This document shows, in pieces, positions 34,915 through 45,896 of a stretch of 64,000 nt of DNA; the stretch's first letter is position 1; every line of letters starts with the position of its first letter. The notes under the pieces were generated by a model. The model searched no databases. It saw only the letters and a list, made by a program, of their open reading frames with translations, and had not been told where the DNA came from. The DNA lies in assembly GCA_013146195.2 (NCBI GenBank), contig CM028378.1, positions 39,020,108 to 39,084,107 on the forward strand, written 5' to 3'. Position numbers and translations under genes: made by a program. This stretch comes from Codonopsis lanceolata (taxonomy: Eukaryota; Streptophyta; Magnoliopsida; Asterales; Campanulaceae).

Positions 34915-37900
34915 CTAAGGTTGGTCGAGTGTCGGCTCTTGAAGGAGTGAAGGTGTTGGCTCTTGAAGGGGTGGAGGAGTCTGCTCTGGAGGGGGTGGAG
35001 GAACTTGAGCTAAAGCCCGGAACTGGTCGGTATATTCCGAGTTCGAGCGCCTTCCTCGCCGCCTTTCCTAGCCTCCTCGGCTATCATCTTTGCAACTTTC
35101 TCACCCTCCAAGGCATCAATCAAGGGGCACACATTTTCAGCCGGGGGAGTAGGGGGGACCCAAGGTGAGCGGCCAGCATTCTTATCAGCCTTTGCTAAAG
35201 CCTCCAGCTCTTCCTCGGTGTAGGGACCAAGTGATGAAACTGGCGGGAAGCGTCGGAGTAGACATCGGATACGGCCCACTCGACCATGGTATTCATATCA
35301 ATCGCCCCGCGGCCAGCAAGCTGTCGAAGGATGTGGTTGACGCCATGTGCAAAATAGGGCACGATGGCATCATTCACAGCTTCTTCAAAGGCGGCAGTGC
35401 TCTTAAAATCGTCCTCGGAGGTCGTGGAATTCTTGTAGTTCTCCACAGCGGCCTCCTCGGCATTCTTCGATTTTCGGAGCAGCTCCTCTATCCGCTTGCC
35501 ATCCTTAACGGCCTGCATCCTCGTGGAATCCTCTCCACCGCAGCAGAGCTCCCTGCTTGTAATCGCGCCAAAGCGGTCTTCCCTTCTCACTCGTTTTGGT
35601 TCTTCTTCAACTGGCCAACCAGCTCTTTCTTTTCAGTATTCAGAGTGCTGTTCTCGGCGACCAATTTTAAATTGCGCTCAAGCATTTCAGCCTCCTTCTT
35701 TTTAGCCGCCTCAGCGTTAGCTTCGAGTTGGTCGGCGAGACGAACCACTTAGCTCGACCTTCTCCTTCACTAGGCTCTTGTGAGCCTTATGGTCGGCCTC
35801 TGCTTTCTTGCGAGCTTCCTTCTCTTCGGTGTACCGGTCGTAGAGATTGGTACATGTGGAAGCGATCTGCGGACAGGGGACAGATAATCAGAAGTATAAG
35901 ACAAACAAAGAAGGGAGAGGCAAACTTCAATCAAGAACTTTACCTAGCTCAAGCAGAGCCCCACGTTTCCAACCAGGACGTGGCCAGCCGTATCGCGGTC
36001 ACTAGCGAGATCATCGTGCAGCGCCCTCTCTATAACGCCTTTGCCTACCAGGCCACCCGGGCTCCCACGAGCATAAAGATCGATGCCCCCCAGTAATGGG
36101 GCATCCCCGGAAATTTCTTTTACCAAAGCCCGAGCAGCGCTGGTAGTGGAGGGCATCTTGAAACCAGCCTGCCTCCATGTTGCAGGCCCGGCCTGAGTGG
36201 GGGCTAGAAGGACAGGGTCAGGGCTCGAGCCTCGGCGGCGGACATCCCGAGCAAGAGGAGGAGAGGGGCTCTTCTTCCTTTTCCCCTTGTCCTTGGCATG
36301 AGGCACCACAAAGATGTTGGCACCTGACTGCCCGGCTGCACTATCAATGATCACCACGCCCTCCTTTGGTGTGGTCTCTTTGCGGGGAGGGATGATGATC
36401 TTCGGCACCGGTGCCTTCTTGACTGGACTTGTGGCCTTGCCCAAGCCGGTGTTTTCTTAGCAGGAGGACCGAATGGCACCTTAGGCAAGCCACCGGCTCA
36501 TTTGCCTTCAGGTCGGCTGCCCATTGGTTGGCTTGCAGCTTCCTCATCTTCAGCACGGCCATATTCTTCATCCCTGAGGCGAGAAAAAGCAAAACAGAGT
36601 CAATACTACTACTGCGAGCAAAAGATAACCAAAATAAAAACAGCAGTATAATTCTAAAGACAACCATCCCGATCTACGTAGGCTGGCCGACAATCTCCGC
36701 CCGGGCCCAGCCGCTGGCACTCGACACACTCGTGCTTGAACATCTTTCCATGACAATCATCCCAATAAGGATGGGGACTCTCGGGCACATGTACCAGTAG
36801 GGGCTCTACATCGGGGATCTCTGCCCGCATTACTCCAGCAAGGCAAAGATAGCGCGGATTACAGACCAGCTCTTTCCAATCAAGTAGAAATTGCTGGCCG
36901 ACGCGTATCTCGTTTTCCTCAATCACACCGACGACTTCCTTCAATGCCTTCACCAGCACCTCCCCGATAAATCCGCTTAGAGGCCTGGGGATTTTGATCT
37001 CGGCTGGTCATTTGTGGCGCGAACGGCCAGCCTACCCGGGACTCAATGAACAGGACCCTCCTGTCCCAAGATTCCACCTTTTCGGGGACTTCGGAGAACA
37101 ACCTATAAAAATTGGAGTTGGCCTCACTCCAATCCTCTCGCCTGTGCTCGGGGCAAAGATGAACAGCTTTCAGAATAAATACATATCTGGCTCAAACCCT
37201 AGCAGCCGGCTCGCTAATGTGAAGGCCGTGATCGTCCGGACAGTGTTCAACATTAGATCGCATGGGACGGCCTTGGTCTCATGTAGAAAGTCCACCAGGA
37301 AGGGCTCTAACGGAAGGCGGAGACCAACCCTGAAGAAATCGGCAAAAAATAAAAGCTCGTTCCCTTGCTCACGGGAAAGCTTTATATTCGCGGGCACGTC
37401 CATCTTGCTCGCCTGGTAATAAGCAGGATCGATCCCTAGGGATGTAAGCCATGCGGTCACTTTATCCGCCGTGTCCAGGGTTGCCCAGTGAGCAGCGTAC
37501 CGGCTTTCGTCTGCATTAACGTACCAGTCAGGCTCTTCCTCCTCTTCTTCCTCCTCAACAATCTCATCAAGTGGGACCTCCACTTGAGAGCCACCGACCA
37601 GGGCATGGCAGCGAGCATGAGGAATGTTGTCTCGGCTACCCGCATCGACCTCAAGTGGGTCCTCCACCTGGGTGCGACCCGTTCTCTTCAGACGCCGGGC
37701 AATCGGCATATTGTCTGCCTCGTCAGCTTCGGAGGCCTCTCCGGCGGCCTCACCCTGCTCGGCCCTTACTTGTCCGGCCAAGTCTCCAACATCGGTTCTC
37801 TGCTGGTTGAGGCCTTGCCCAACAGCGAAACCACCGGTCACACTCTCCTCGCCAGAATCTTCCTCGCTGGAGGAATCGGTTAAATCGACTACTGGGGCAG

Positions 37901-38048
37901 TCACACGCCTTAGGACCGTTGGCCCGGCCACGGATCTAGCTCCTTCATCGGGCTCACTGCCAATGGAAGGGGACTTCTCGCTGCTTAGCGAGTCATTCTT
38001 CCCACCGTAGCTAAAGGCCTCGCGGTCATTTTCGGACATGTCAGACAT
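34915..38048 (-). pseudogene. Antisense intron-containing gene of the Tat element
   Basis: The minus strand carries a gene-like unit. The ATG at 38048 opens a 292-codon frame. It starts with an acidic, serine-rich region (DSSSEEDSGEE, a run of eight Glu near residue 170). It ends with a conserved-looking domain (LPLEPFLVDFLHETKAVPC, TLASRLLGFEP) that resembles the putative gypsy-type transposon domain (Pfam Transposase_28 as I recall). An in-frame TGA stops it at 37170, and the reading continues to about 36680 (VESWDRRVLFIESRVGWPF, QFLLDWKELVCNPRYL). Introns with GT-AG ends are visible: about 36574-36677 (GTAGAT ... CTCGCCTCAG) and 35867-35943 (GTAAAG ... CCCTGTCCGCAG). After them come a coiled coil (about 35600-35866; KKKEAEMLERNLKLVAENS), a helical region, and a proline-rich tail (VPPPPPEQTPPPLQEP) ending at TAG 34915-34917. 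Such antisense genes are known from Tat relatives, but their function is not established. Several stops and shifts make this copy a pseudogene. Confidence 0.7.
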
Positions 38049-38323
38049 CTACAAAGAGATCGAGGGAAAGGGGTATCAGTATCCTGCCCGGGTAACTGGC
38101 AAAGTAAAAAGGGGAGAGAAATCCTAAGTCTAGGTCAACCAAAGGGGCCAGGCCCGCTTAGCGAGCAAGACCACAGGGTCAATTCCTCGATCTCTACCTA
38201 AGTATGGTTCTGTCCTCCTAAACCCTAACAGAAACAAGTGAAGGGGAAAAGAGAAAGCAGAGAAACCTTACTAAACCCAGAAAACCAAAAATAGAATGGG
38301 CGAAAGAGGGTCAGAAAACTTAC
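38049..38323 (-). other. 5'-UTR intron of the antisense gene
   Basis: On the minus strand the donor is CGACA|GTAAGTTTT and the acceptor TCTCTTTGTAG lies directly before the ATG at 38048. Length is 275 bp. Both sites fit plant consensus well. Confidence 0.6.
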
Positions 38324-38533
38324 TGTCGATTATGGATTGGGATGTCTTATGTGAACAATTGAAGGAGGGAACCTTTCCAAAGCAAAGCCTGAGACGCCGG
38401 AAGGAGATAAACGACAGGGTGTGTTGAGCGAAATCACCGAAATCTGGAGCACTATGAATATTGGCAGCAAAAGCTCAAATCTCTCTCTGAAAATCGAAAG
38501 CCGTAAAGAGAAGAAAGGGGAGAGGGGTTCGCC

Positions 38534-38541
38534 TTTTATAG
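38534..38541 (-). promoter_or_regulatory. TATA box of the antisense gene
   Basis: The minus strand reads GGCCTATAAAAGGCGAACC, a near-perfect TATA box. Transcription is predicted to start near 38505, giving a leader of about 180 nt before the 5'-UTR intron. Confidence 0.65.
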
Positions 38542-38883
38542 GCCGGTTTCTGAACAGTTTTGGGGGGAAAGCACGGAGCCCGAAACGGCGCTTGGGGTTG
38601 GCGGCCCATCATCACAAAACATTAAATGCGGCCCTTCGTGCTTCGTGCCCATCAAGTCACCCCTGCTGCTGGCGGCTCACGCTCTTTCTTCGCCCACACG
38701 CCTGGCACGCCCTCGGCAACAAGCTTCCTTGACACGCTCCAGATCCACTCCGCTAAGTTTCCACTACCTTCCACACAACTGACCTCCGAAGTCCTTTTCT
38801 ACCCTGTGAAAATTCATAAGTGTTGGAGCTCGTGCAAACATGCAATATAAATGCTCCCCGCTCCGAGCATGAATGCTCGCCAG

Positions 38884-38899
38884 ACAAGGAGCTAGGGGC
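38884..38899 (+). promoter_or_regulatory. Polypurine tract candidate
   Basis: ACAAGGAGCTAGGGGC directly precedes the 3' LTR (38903). It is purine-rich though interrupted by CT and is in the required position for plus-strand priming. Confidence 0.5.
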
Positions 38900-38902
38900 C
38901 AC

Positions 38903-39661
38903 TGATGTGCTCGGCCCAAGTCGGGTCACGAGCAAGGCACGAGCTAGCATCACGTGCCAATCACGAGCACAATGCATATGGGGCCCACAGGCCCAGCGAG
39001 CAGCGTAACTCTCATCCAAGCCTAGCCGGGCAAAGGCCCCTGTCGACTCAGGCCATGCCCGACATCACACATATTTAGCAGCGAGAAACCAGATTCATCT
39101 CGTCAAAACCTGGTCGAGCATTGGCCTTGCTCGCCCGACCAGGGGCCGTCCCTTGGACCTACAACAAGTTCAAGAGCAATGCAAGTGGAATAGCCGGACA
39201 GAGCCCTGCTCGCCCGGGCACACATCAAATGGGAAGCACCGAAGGCTTGCTCTCCAAGACAAGTCAAAGGTTTCCATGTTTAGGCAGAACACTTGCCTTA
39301 TCTGCTCCTACAGCTACGCGGCCACCGCCTATCACGCCTAAAATCAAAGGATTCTCTCCTTGATTGATTTGGTAACTATGGAAACTGAATCCTAGACGGA
39401 TTCAACCACCTTGGGGGCCTATAAATATCTCTCCATAACCCTTAACAAGGTACACACATTTTCTTGAGCCTAGACACTCTGTCCATTTGCTTTCAAGCTT
39501 ACACACGAGACTTACTCTCACGCCGGAGGGGTTTCGCAAGGCTCTGCCTTGCACTTCCACTCAGGTTTTCTTGTGTTCTTAACAGGATCAAGGGAGGTGA
39601 TCCAAAGCCCAGATATCCTACCAAACTCAAGAACGGCCCAAGCTGTGATTTTGCCACATCA
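38903..39661 (+). repeat. 3' LTR
   Basis: Begins TGATGTGCTCGG and ends TTTTGCCACATCA, followed by the target duplication ATATA. Compared with the 5' LTR it has mostly C/T and G/A differences and a small indel region near 39035-39070. Confidence 0.95.
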
Positions 39662-39666
39662 ATATA

Positions 39667-40451
39667 CTTATTAAAAAGTTAGCGTTGTTATCAATTAATC
39701 AAATGCCTTTAAATAAAACATTGGTCATTTTAATGCAAAAACTTGAAATTAGTGTTCCCAAAATTTAGTGTTATAAAAGATCAATATCATTGTACGTTAG
39801 AAAAAACCTTATCAAAAAACATCTTTTTAAGACCACTTGTGTAAAACAAGGAATTACACCAACAATGTTTCAAATTTCTACTCTTTAAAAAAAAGATTTA
39901 TTAAAAGAAGAGGATTTTGGATATAAAATAAGAGTCAAAATAATAATTAAAAAAATTATAGATAAAATATGATTTTACAAGATTCGGATTCAGGTTTTAA
40001 ACAAAGATATTTCAAAGATTTAGGATATGATTTTATAGATTTTAAAAAGGAATTTTTTAATTGACGGTCCAAACACAAAATTAGAAAAAGTTAAATATAT
40101 AATATGCTTAACTCAACGAAAAACAATTGACTTGATTATTAATATTGATATAATGTATGGTTTCTTTTAAAACCCACGTGCATGTAACTCATAATTAAAG
40201 TAATATGAAAAAGTAAAGGAAAAATAGTGAAAGTGTTGTCATCAAAATGAAATTTACAAACAAGACAATTTTTTTTTGAAACGGGCGAAAAAAAGAAAGG
40301 AAACAATAATTTCGGGACGGAGGGAGTAACGTTCAATTTATTTATTTTAACAGATTTAGATTGTGGTTAGAGTCAAAACAGTAATTAGATATAAAAAAAT
40401 CAAGTAAAAAACATTTTATAAATGTAGCATAAGGTTGATTAATAATATTGA
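39667..40451. repeat. R block copy 4, last part (right flank of the Tat element)
   Basis: CTTATTAAAAAGTTAGCGTT to about 40451 matches 41207-41984. It includes a half MITE ending at 40326 (GGGACGGAGGGAG). Confidence 0.75.
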
Positions 40452-41984
40452 TATAAAAAAATCAAGTAAAAAAAACATTTTTTCAACATAGATAAATCAC
40501 CATTTCCCAATTTAATAATAGACAAGATTCACTCCTTATTTCCACCTAATTAGCCATGTTTGTACCAAGAACAACATATATTGCGTCTCCCATCTCCATA
40601 GGCTCCTCCAAGAAAATGGCATTCAATCCCACCAAACCTTAGATAAACTGTCTAATAGTACTAAACTTACTCTAATATCAAAGAGATACTCCATGTGCTA
40701 TCGACTCATGACACCAAAAGAACATGGTCTGCGCAATATCATATCCTTAATCCCCTCTATGATCCTCTCCTATTTTTCAAAATTCCTTGAGTTCCTCTCC
40801 ATCCATATAGACCAACAAACCACCAATGTTGCAACTTTCCAAAAGTGACTCCTCCTTCACTGTTTATACAGAGACCAGTTCCAAAATTGAGCAGATACCT
40901 TAGCTCTAACATACAATCCTCCATGAAATTCCATAACTTAGCATATATCATCCCCTAAACCTACTAACTTCAAGCTACCTCACGAAATCAACACAAAGAA
41001 TATCATCATCTACACGTATGATTACACTTGAGCTACATCAAGAACACAACTCATCAATCACATATCACCCTGTTGCAATCACAATGAAAAAAATTTAATT
41101 TAAATGAGGGCTTCAAAAAAACACCATTATAAACAATGTAAAAATTCTTTTGATTCATATCTAGATGACATTCAACCTTTTTTTAGGTAAAAAAATCAAG
41201 TATATACTTATTAAAAAGTTAGCGTTGCTATCAATTAATCAAATGCCTTTAAATAAAACATTAGTCATTTTAATGCAAAAACTTGAAATTAGTGTTCCCA
41301 AAATTTAGTATTATAAATGATCAATATCATTGTACTTTAGAAAAAACCTTATCAAAAAACATATTTTTAAGACCACTTGTGTAAAACAAGGAATTACACC
41401 GACAATGTTTCAAAATTCAACTCTTTAAAAAAAAGGATTTATAAAAACAAAAGGATTTTGGATATAAAATAAGAGTCAAAATAATTATTAAAAAATTATA
41501 GATAAAATATGATTTTACAAGATTCGGATTCAGGTTTTAATAAAAAGGTATTTTTAAAGATTTAGGATATGATTTTATAAATTTTAAAAAAGAATTTTTT
41601 TTAATTGACGGTCAAAACACTAAATTAGAAAAAGTTAAATATATAATATGCTTGACTAGGCGAAAAGCAATTAACTTGATTATTAATATTGATATAATGT
41701 ATGACTTCTTTTAAAACTCATGTGCATATAGCTCATAATTAAAGTAAGATGAAAAAATAAGGGAAAAATAGTGAAAGTGTTGTCATTTAAATGAAATTTA
41801 CAAACAAGACAATTTTTTTTTGAAACGGGCGAAAAAAGAAAGGAAGACGATAATATCGAGACGGGGGAATTTATTTATTTTTAACAGAATTAGATTGCGG
41901 TTAAAGTCAAAACAGTAATTAGATATAAAAAATCAAGTAAAAAACATTTTATAAATGTAGCATAAGGTTGATTATTAATACTGA
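40452..41984. repeat. R unit, tandem copy (about 1.53 kb)
   Basis: Starts with ATCAAGTAAAAAAAACATTT and repeats from 41985 on. Order: CAACATAGATAAATCACC segment, LINE tail, CTACCTCACGAAATCAACAC segment, then the uninterrupted Tat target site (41190-41225) and a half MITE. No gene is seen. Confidence 0.75.
40620..40951 (-). pseudogene. LINE ORF2 C-terminal fragment, copy 2
   Basis: Minus-strand LQHWWFVGLYGWRGTQGIL and an alternate frame with SIWMERN. It is the same fragment as at 24890-25193, with a few extra substitutions. Confidence 0.6.
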
Positions 41985-42600
41985 TATAAAAAAAATCAAG
42001 TAAAAAAACATTTTTTCAACATAGATAAATCACCGGTTCCCAATTTTCCTTATTTCCACCCAATTAGCCATGTTGGTATCAAGAACAAACATATATTGCA
42101 TCTCCCATCTCCATAGGTCCTTCAAGAAAATGGCATTCAATCCCACCAAACCTTAGATAAACTGTCTAGTAGCACTAAACTCATGACACCAAAAGAACAT
42201 GGACTGCAATATCATATCCTTAATCCCCTCTATGCTCCTCTCCATATTTTTCAAAATTCCTTGAGTTCCTCTCCATCCATATAGACCAACAAACCACCAA
42301 TGGAGCAACAACAACTTTCCAAAAGTGACTCCTCCTTCTCTGTTTATACAGAGACCAGTTCCAGAGTTGAGCAGATACCTTAGCTCTAACGTACAATCCT
42401 CCATGAAATTCCATAACTTGGCATATATCATCCCTAAACCTACTAACTTCAAGCTACCTCACGAAATCAACACAAAGAATATCATCATCTACACGTATGA
42501 TTACACTTGAGCAGTTGAGCTACATCAAGAACACAACTCATCAATCACAAATCACCTGTTGCAATCACAAATTATGAACACACATAAGATATCCCCTTAC
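41985..42600. repeat. R unit, partial tandem copy
   Basis: Matches 40452-41055 and ends soon after CATCAAGAACACAACTCATC. It contains the third LINE tail (42130-42452, minus), with an extra ACAACA inside. Confidence 0.7.
42130..42452 (-). pseudogene. LINE ORF2 C-terminal fragment, copy 3
   Basis: APLVVCWSIWMERNSRNF is readable at 42240-42330 on the minus strand, and IKDMILQSMFFWCHE in the adjoining frame. Confidence 0.6.
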
Positions 42601-42752
42601 CGATTAGAGAGAGTTCCACCGATTAAAATGTATTAAAATCCTTTCATGATAGTCCTCCGCACAAACCCGCAACTTCTGCGGAGTAATATTGATGATCTCT
42701 AGCTAAAATAACCAAAGCACCAGTAACTCTTGAAATGTTTTTCTCTTCTACG

Positions 42753-43721
42753 TATAGTTGTCAAAGGCAAAAGGCAAGAGGCAGGCGAGATGTTCATTTT
42801 TGAGGCAAGAGGCGAGATGCTAAAAAGGCACTCATGGAAACAATACTAAGGAAAAATATATAAAATATATATGACCTAACAAATCTCAACAAAATATGTT
42901 ATGAGTGAGCATTATACATGAAAGTAAGTTCTAACATAATATCAATAACACAAGTTTCATAATTCATAGTTCAAATTCCAATGCATAAGATGAACTTAAC
43001 TAAAACTTCAAACAAGAAACAAATACTTCAAAGCAAATGAAAATAGAAACAATTTTTTTAATTAAAAAAAAATACAGACTACAGAGTTAAGTAATAAAAG
43101 TAAATAGATTATAGAAGAGTAAATTTGTTTCAAAAATAGAAACAAATTTTAAATAAAAAAAAAGTAGAACCATGTTAAATCATGAAAGTAACATAGAAGT
43201 ATAAAACAAAGTCAAAGCAGAGTGAAAGTTGAATACTCGAACACAGTATTTAATTTATTTTTTTAAAATGGTATTGAAGTCGAACTTTTTGAAGTCAGAG
43301 AGTGAAAAGATTGAGAGTCTACTTGGAATGAATTGTGCGAAGAAGCCTTGAAGTTGAAACTAGCCCTTGAAGTTGCAAATTGAAGTCAAAACCCTAGCCT
43401 TGAAGTTGCACGGTGAATTCGAAATTTTTAGGGCTGATATTGTATTCGAAGTGGTTGTCTCCGTTGCCGTTGTCTAATTTGGGATTTTAGGGCTTTTGGG
43501 GTTTTATTCTATATTTATACTAACACCATGCTATGCCATTTGGTCCTTAGAAATTAAAAAATTAACAAAAATTAAAGTGAGCAACTTTATTGATTTTTTA
43601 TCACCTCTCGCCTCCCCAAAAGGCGAGAAAGGCAACCGCCTTTCATCGACCGGCTCATTGACTACAGCTGAGGCGCTGAACTGGCTTCGCCTCAGGGCCT
43701 CATGCACCAAAGACAACTATG
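42753..43721. mobile_element. hAT-like non-autonomous element, 969 bp, with 8-bp target duplication
   Basis: The left end TATAGTTGTCAAAGGC and the complement of the right end CATAGTTGTCTTTGGTG are inverted. The flanks CTTCTACG (42745-42752) and CTTCTACA (43722-43729) agree at 7 of 8 bases. Both ends carry GGCGAGA/GAGGC-rich subterminal DNA and the middle is AT-rich. An inverted partner lies at 25588-26333. No transposase is present. Confidence 0.7.
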
Positions 43722-43729
43722 CTTCTACA

Positions 43730-44439
43730 ACTCGGCTAAGGAGGAAGAAAGAGAAACATCCTAATCTAATTCTCCAGCTCAAACAATTTACATATCCAAC
43801 TTTCTCCTTAAAACCACAATCTCCCCTACGGGTATGGTCAAGAAAAAGAAAAGAAATGGAGACTCCCCTTCTCTTCCTCCGTGCATTCAAGTTGGAGAAA
43901 ACAAATGATGAGAAGTGTTTGTGCATCCTCACTAAGGCTCCAACACCTAGTCAGCCGAAAGATGAATCAACAAAAGAGTAGGAGGTGGCTCTCTATGGTG
44001 TAGTCACTTATGTGCAGGGTGCCCCCAATCTGATTGGTTGGTTCTTAACCAACATTGCATGCTAACTACCCCCTTATTAGCATAATTAAATTAGCTTACC
44101 ACTAACTAATCACCATTAACATTAACTTTATTTAGTTAGGACTTATTATATTTTATAAAACTCATCATAATTAAATAATCAACTTTAAAAATATAATTTT
44201 GACTATATAAAAAAAATTAGTAACATGCGACGAACAAAATAGAACGAAAAAGGGACCGGGATAATACACCTTGTCCTCCTTCAAAAGAATTCGCCCTTGA
44301 ATTTTCTATGCTCAATCTCCAATCACACTTCGTTCCATCTCCCAAAAACTAAACCTTAATATAATAAAGAAGGTACGATACTAAATCCACCAAATTTCCT
44401 ACAGTCGAGCGAAAACTAATTCACATCGAGGAACCTAAC
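43730..44439. other. Probable remnant of a minus-strand LTR element interior
   Basis: The minus strand near 44267-44300 reads AATTCAAGGGCGAATTCTTT followed by GAAGGAGGACAAGG, similar to the end of pol in many plant Ty3/gypsy elements. It lies only about 170 bp from the primer site, which would imply a large internal deletion. No intact domain is seen. Confidence 0.3.
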
Positions 44440-44458
44440 CTGGCTCTGATACCAACGA
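44440..44458 (-). promoter_or_regulatory. tRNA-Met primer-binding site next to an LTR end
   Basis: The plus strand reads CTGGCTCTGATACCAACGA before TGTCACGCCCC. The complement TGGTATCAGAGCCAG is the classical initiator tRNA-Met primer site, which fixes the element on the minus strand. Confidence 0.75.
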
Positions 44459-44936
44459 TGTCACGCCCCAAAAACCACCTCAAGGCGTGAACCAACTATT
44501 CACACAACAACCAACTAAACTGAAAAGCAAATCTTATAAATACATCTTACAGATTCTTGAAGGCTATTAGAAACACAATCCATTCCACTACAACCCATAT
44601 AACAACATTTCAATATGATTTGGTATTCCGATTGTCATTTATACCATCTATAACCCAACATAGCTCAAGTATAGCACTTGTCAACTTATGTGCAGTAATC
44701 TTACAAATCTTAAAAATTCAGAAACTAGACAGCTTAAACTACAATTTACCACTTTGAATCTTTCCATTCGGACTTGTATACATCAAGTTTTGGTCACATC
44801 AATTTCAAATTACCAACCAGATTTCTTGCTGGCAGTTTCACTAACACAACGATGGTTCATGACCCAATTAAGGTACATCTCGACCTCAAAACTTAATGAA
44901 AATTTACACAAGCTAGTTAACACATGAAAGTATAAC
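44459..44936 (-). mobile_element. LTR (partial) of the TGTCACRCCCC family
   Basis: Begins TGTCACGCCCCAAAAACC. The stretch 44560-44936 matches 15380-15800. It is interrupted at 44937 by a Harbinger-type MITE, and the far LTR end was not found. Confidence 0.6.
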
Positions 44937-45865
44937 GAGCTTGTTTGATTTAGCTTATTGATATGTGCTAATGACTTATTACTTATGACTCATGACTTAT
45001 TACTTATGACTTATAACTGATGACTAATAACTGGTGATGTTTGATTTAACTTTTTAAAAGTGCTGATTAGCTTTTATAAGTTAGTGTGTGTTTGATTAAT
45101 AAGTTGAAATCAAATATAAAGACTAAAATAGATTATCACAAAATGTGATTTACATCATTATTATTATTAATATTAATATTATTACTATTATTATTAATAA
45201 TAATATTAATTTTTGTCGTATTATTATCATTATTATTTATTTTATTTATTATTATTATTATAACTTTTTTATTTATTTTATCACTATTATTAATTATTAC
45301 TATTATTATTATCATTATTATTACCTTTATTATTTATATTATTATTATATTTTATTATTATAATATTGATATTAATATTACTTTTGTTATTATTATTACT
45401 TTTTATTATTACGATTATTTTTACTATATTATTAATATTAATATTAATATTAATTATTATTATTATTATTAGCATTATTAATAATGATTATAATTATAAT
45501 TATATTTATCATTATTAATACTATTTTTATTATTATTTTTATATCTATTATCATTATTCATATTATTATTTATTAATATTATTATTTATTATTATTATTA
45601 TTACCTTTTGTTTTTATTACTATTATTAAGAAGGGTAATCTTGGAATATATAAAATTTCAATAAAGAAGATGACTCACATGTTTTTGAAAAATAGAATTA
45701 AGCACTAGGCTTAGTGCTTACAACTTATGGTCTTACATGTGCTTTAAGTGGCTTGTACATGACTTATGACTTATTTTACCATAAGTGAAATCAAACGATT
45801 CAAAAACAACTTATGATAAGCTATAAGTTATAAGCACTTCCAGATAAGTCATATCAAACATGCCC
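44937..45865. mobile_element. PIF/Harbinger-type MITE expanded by an ATT microsatellite
   Basis: The left end GAGCTTGTTTGAT and the complement of the right end GGGCATGTTTGAT are inverted and continue as imperfect repeats (TAGCTTATTGATATGTGC / TGACTTATCTGGAAGTGC). AAC lies on both sides (44934-44936 and 45866-45868) as a 3-bp duplication. About half of the 929 bp is microsatellite DNA. Confidence 0.7.
45150..45632. repeat. Long ATT/TTA microsatellite region
   Basis: Almost only A and T, mostly in ATT, TTA and ATA units with scattered C. The long open frames across it (Ile/Asn/Tyr-rich) are artefacts of the repeat. Confidence 0.95.
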
Positions 45866-45896
45866 AACATATCTGAATATATACCAACTAAATATA

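Larger units (their letters stand above)
27385..39661 (+). mobile_element. Tat-lineage Ty3/gypsy LTR retrotransposon, 12,277 bp
   Basis: Two LTRs (764 and 759 bp) bound the element, each starting TGATGTGC and ending CACATCA. The target duplication ATATA is perfect (27380-27384 and 39662-39666). Order inside: tRNA-Asp-type primer site, gag, protease, reverse transcriptase, RNase H, a second RNase H, integrase, then a long 3' region carrying an antisense gene. A second RNase H and an antisense gene after integrase are hallmarks of Tat elements. The LTRs differ by roughly 4-5 percent by eye, mostly transitions, so this is an old, inactive copy. Its GC content is clearly higher than that of its flanks. 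Confidence 0.95.

Noticed and set aside
35165..35752. 195-codon plus-strand frame
   Set aside because: It is the shadow of the antisense gene's coiled-coil and neighbouring exons on the other strand.
43496..43981. 161-codon plus-strand frame
   Set aside because: It starts inside the hAT-like element and runs across its target duplication into the flank, so it is a chance fusion.
45145..45475. Open frames of 60-72 codons rich in Ile, Asn and Tyr
   Set aside because: They are translations of the ATT microsatellite on both strands and have no protein-like complexity.
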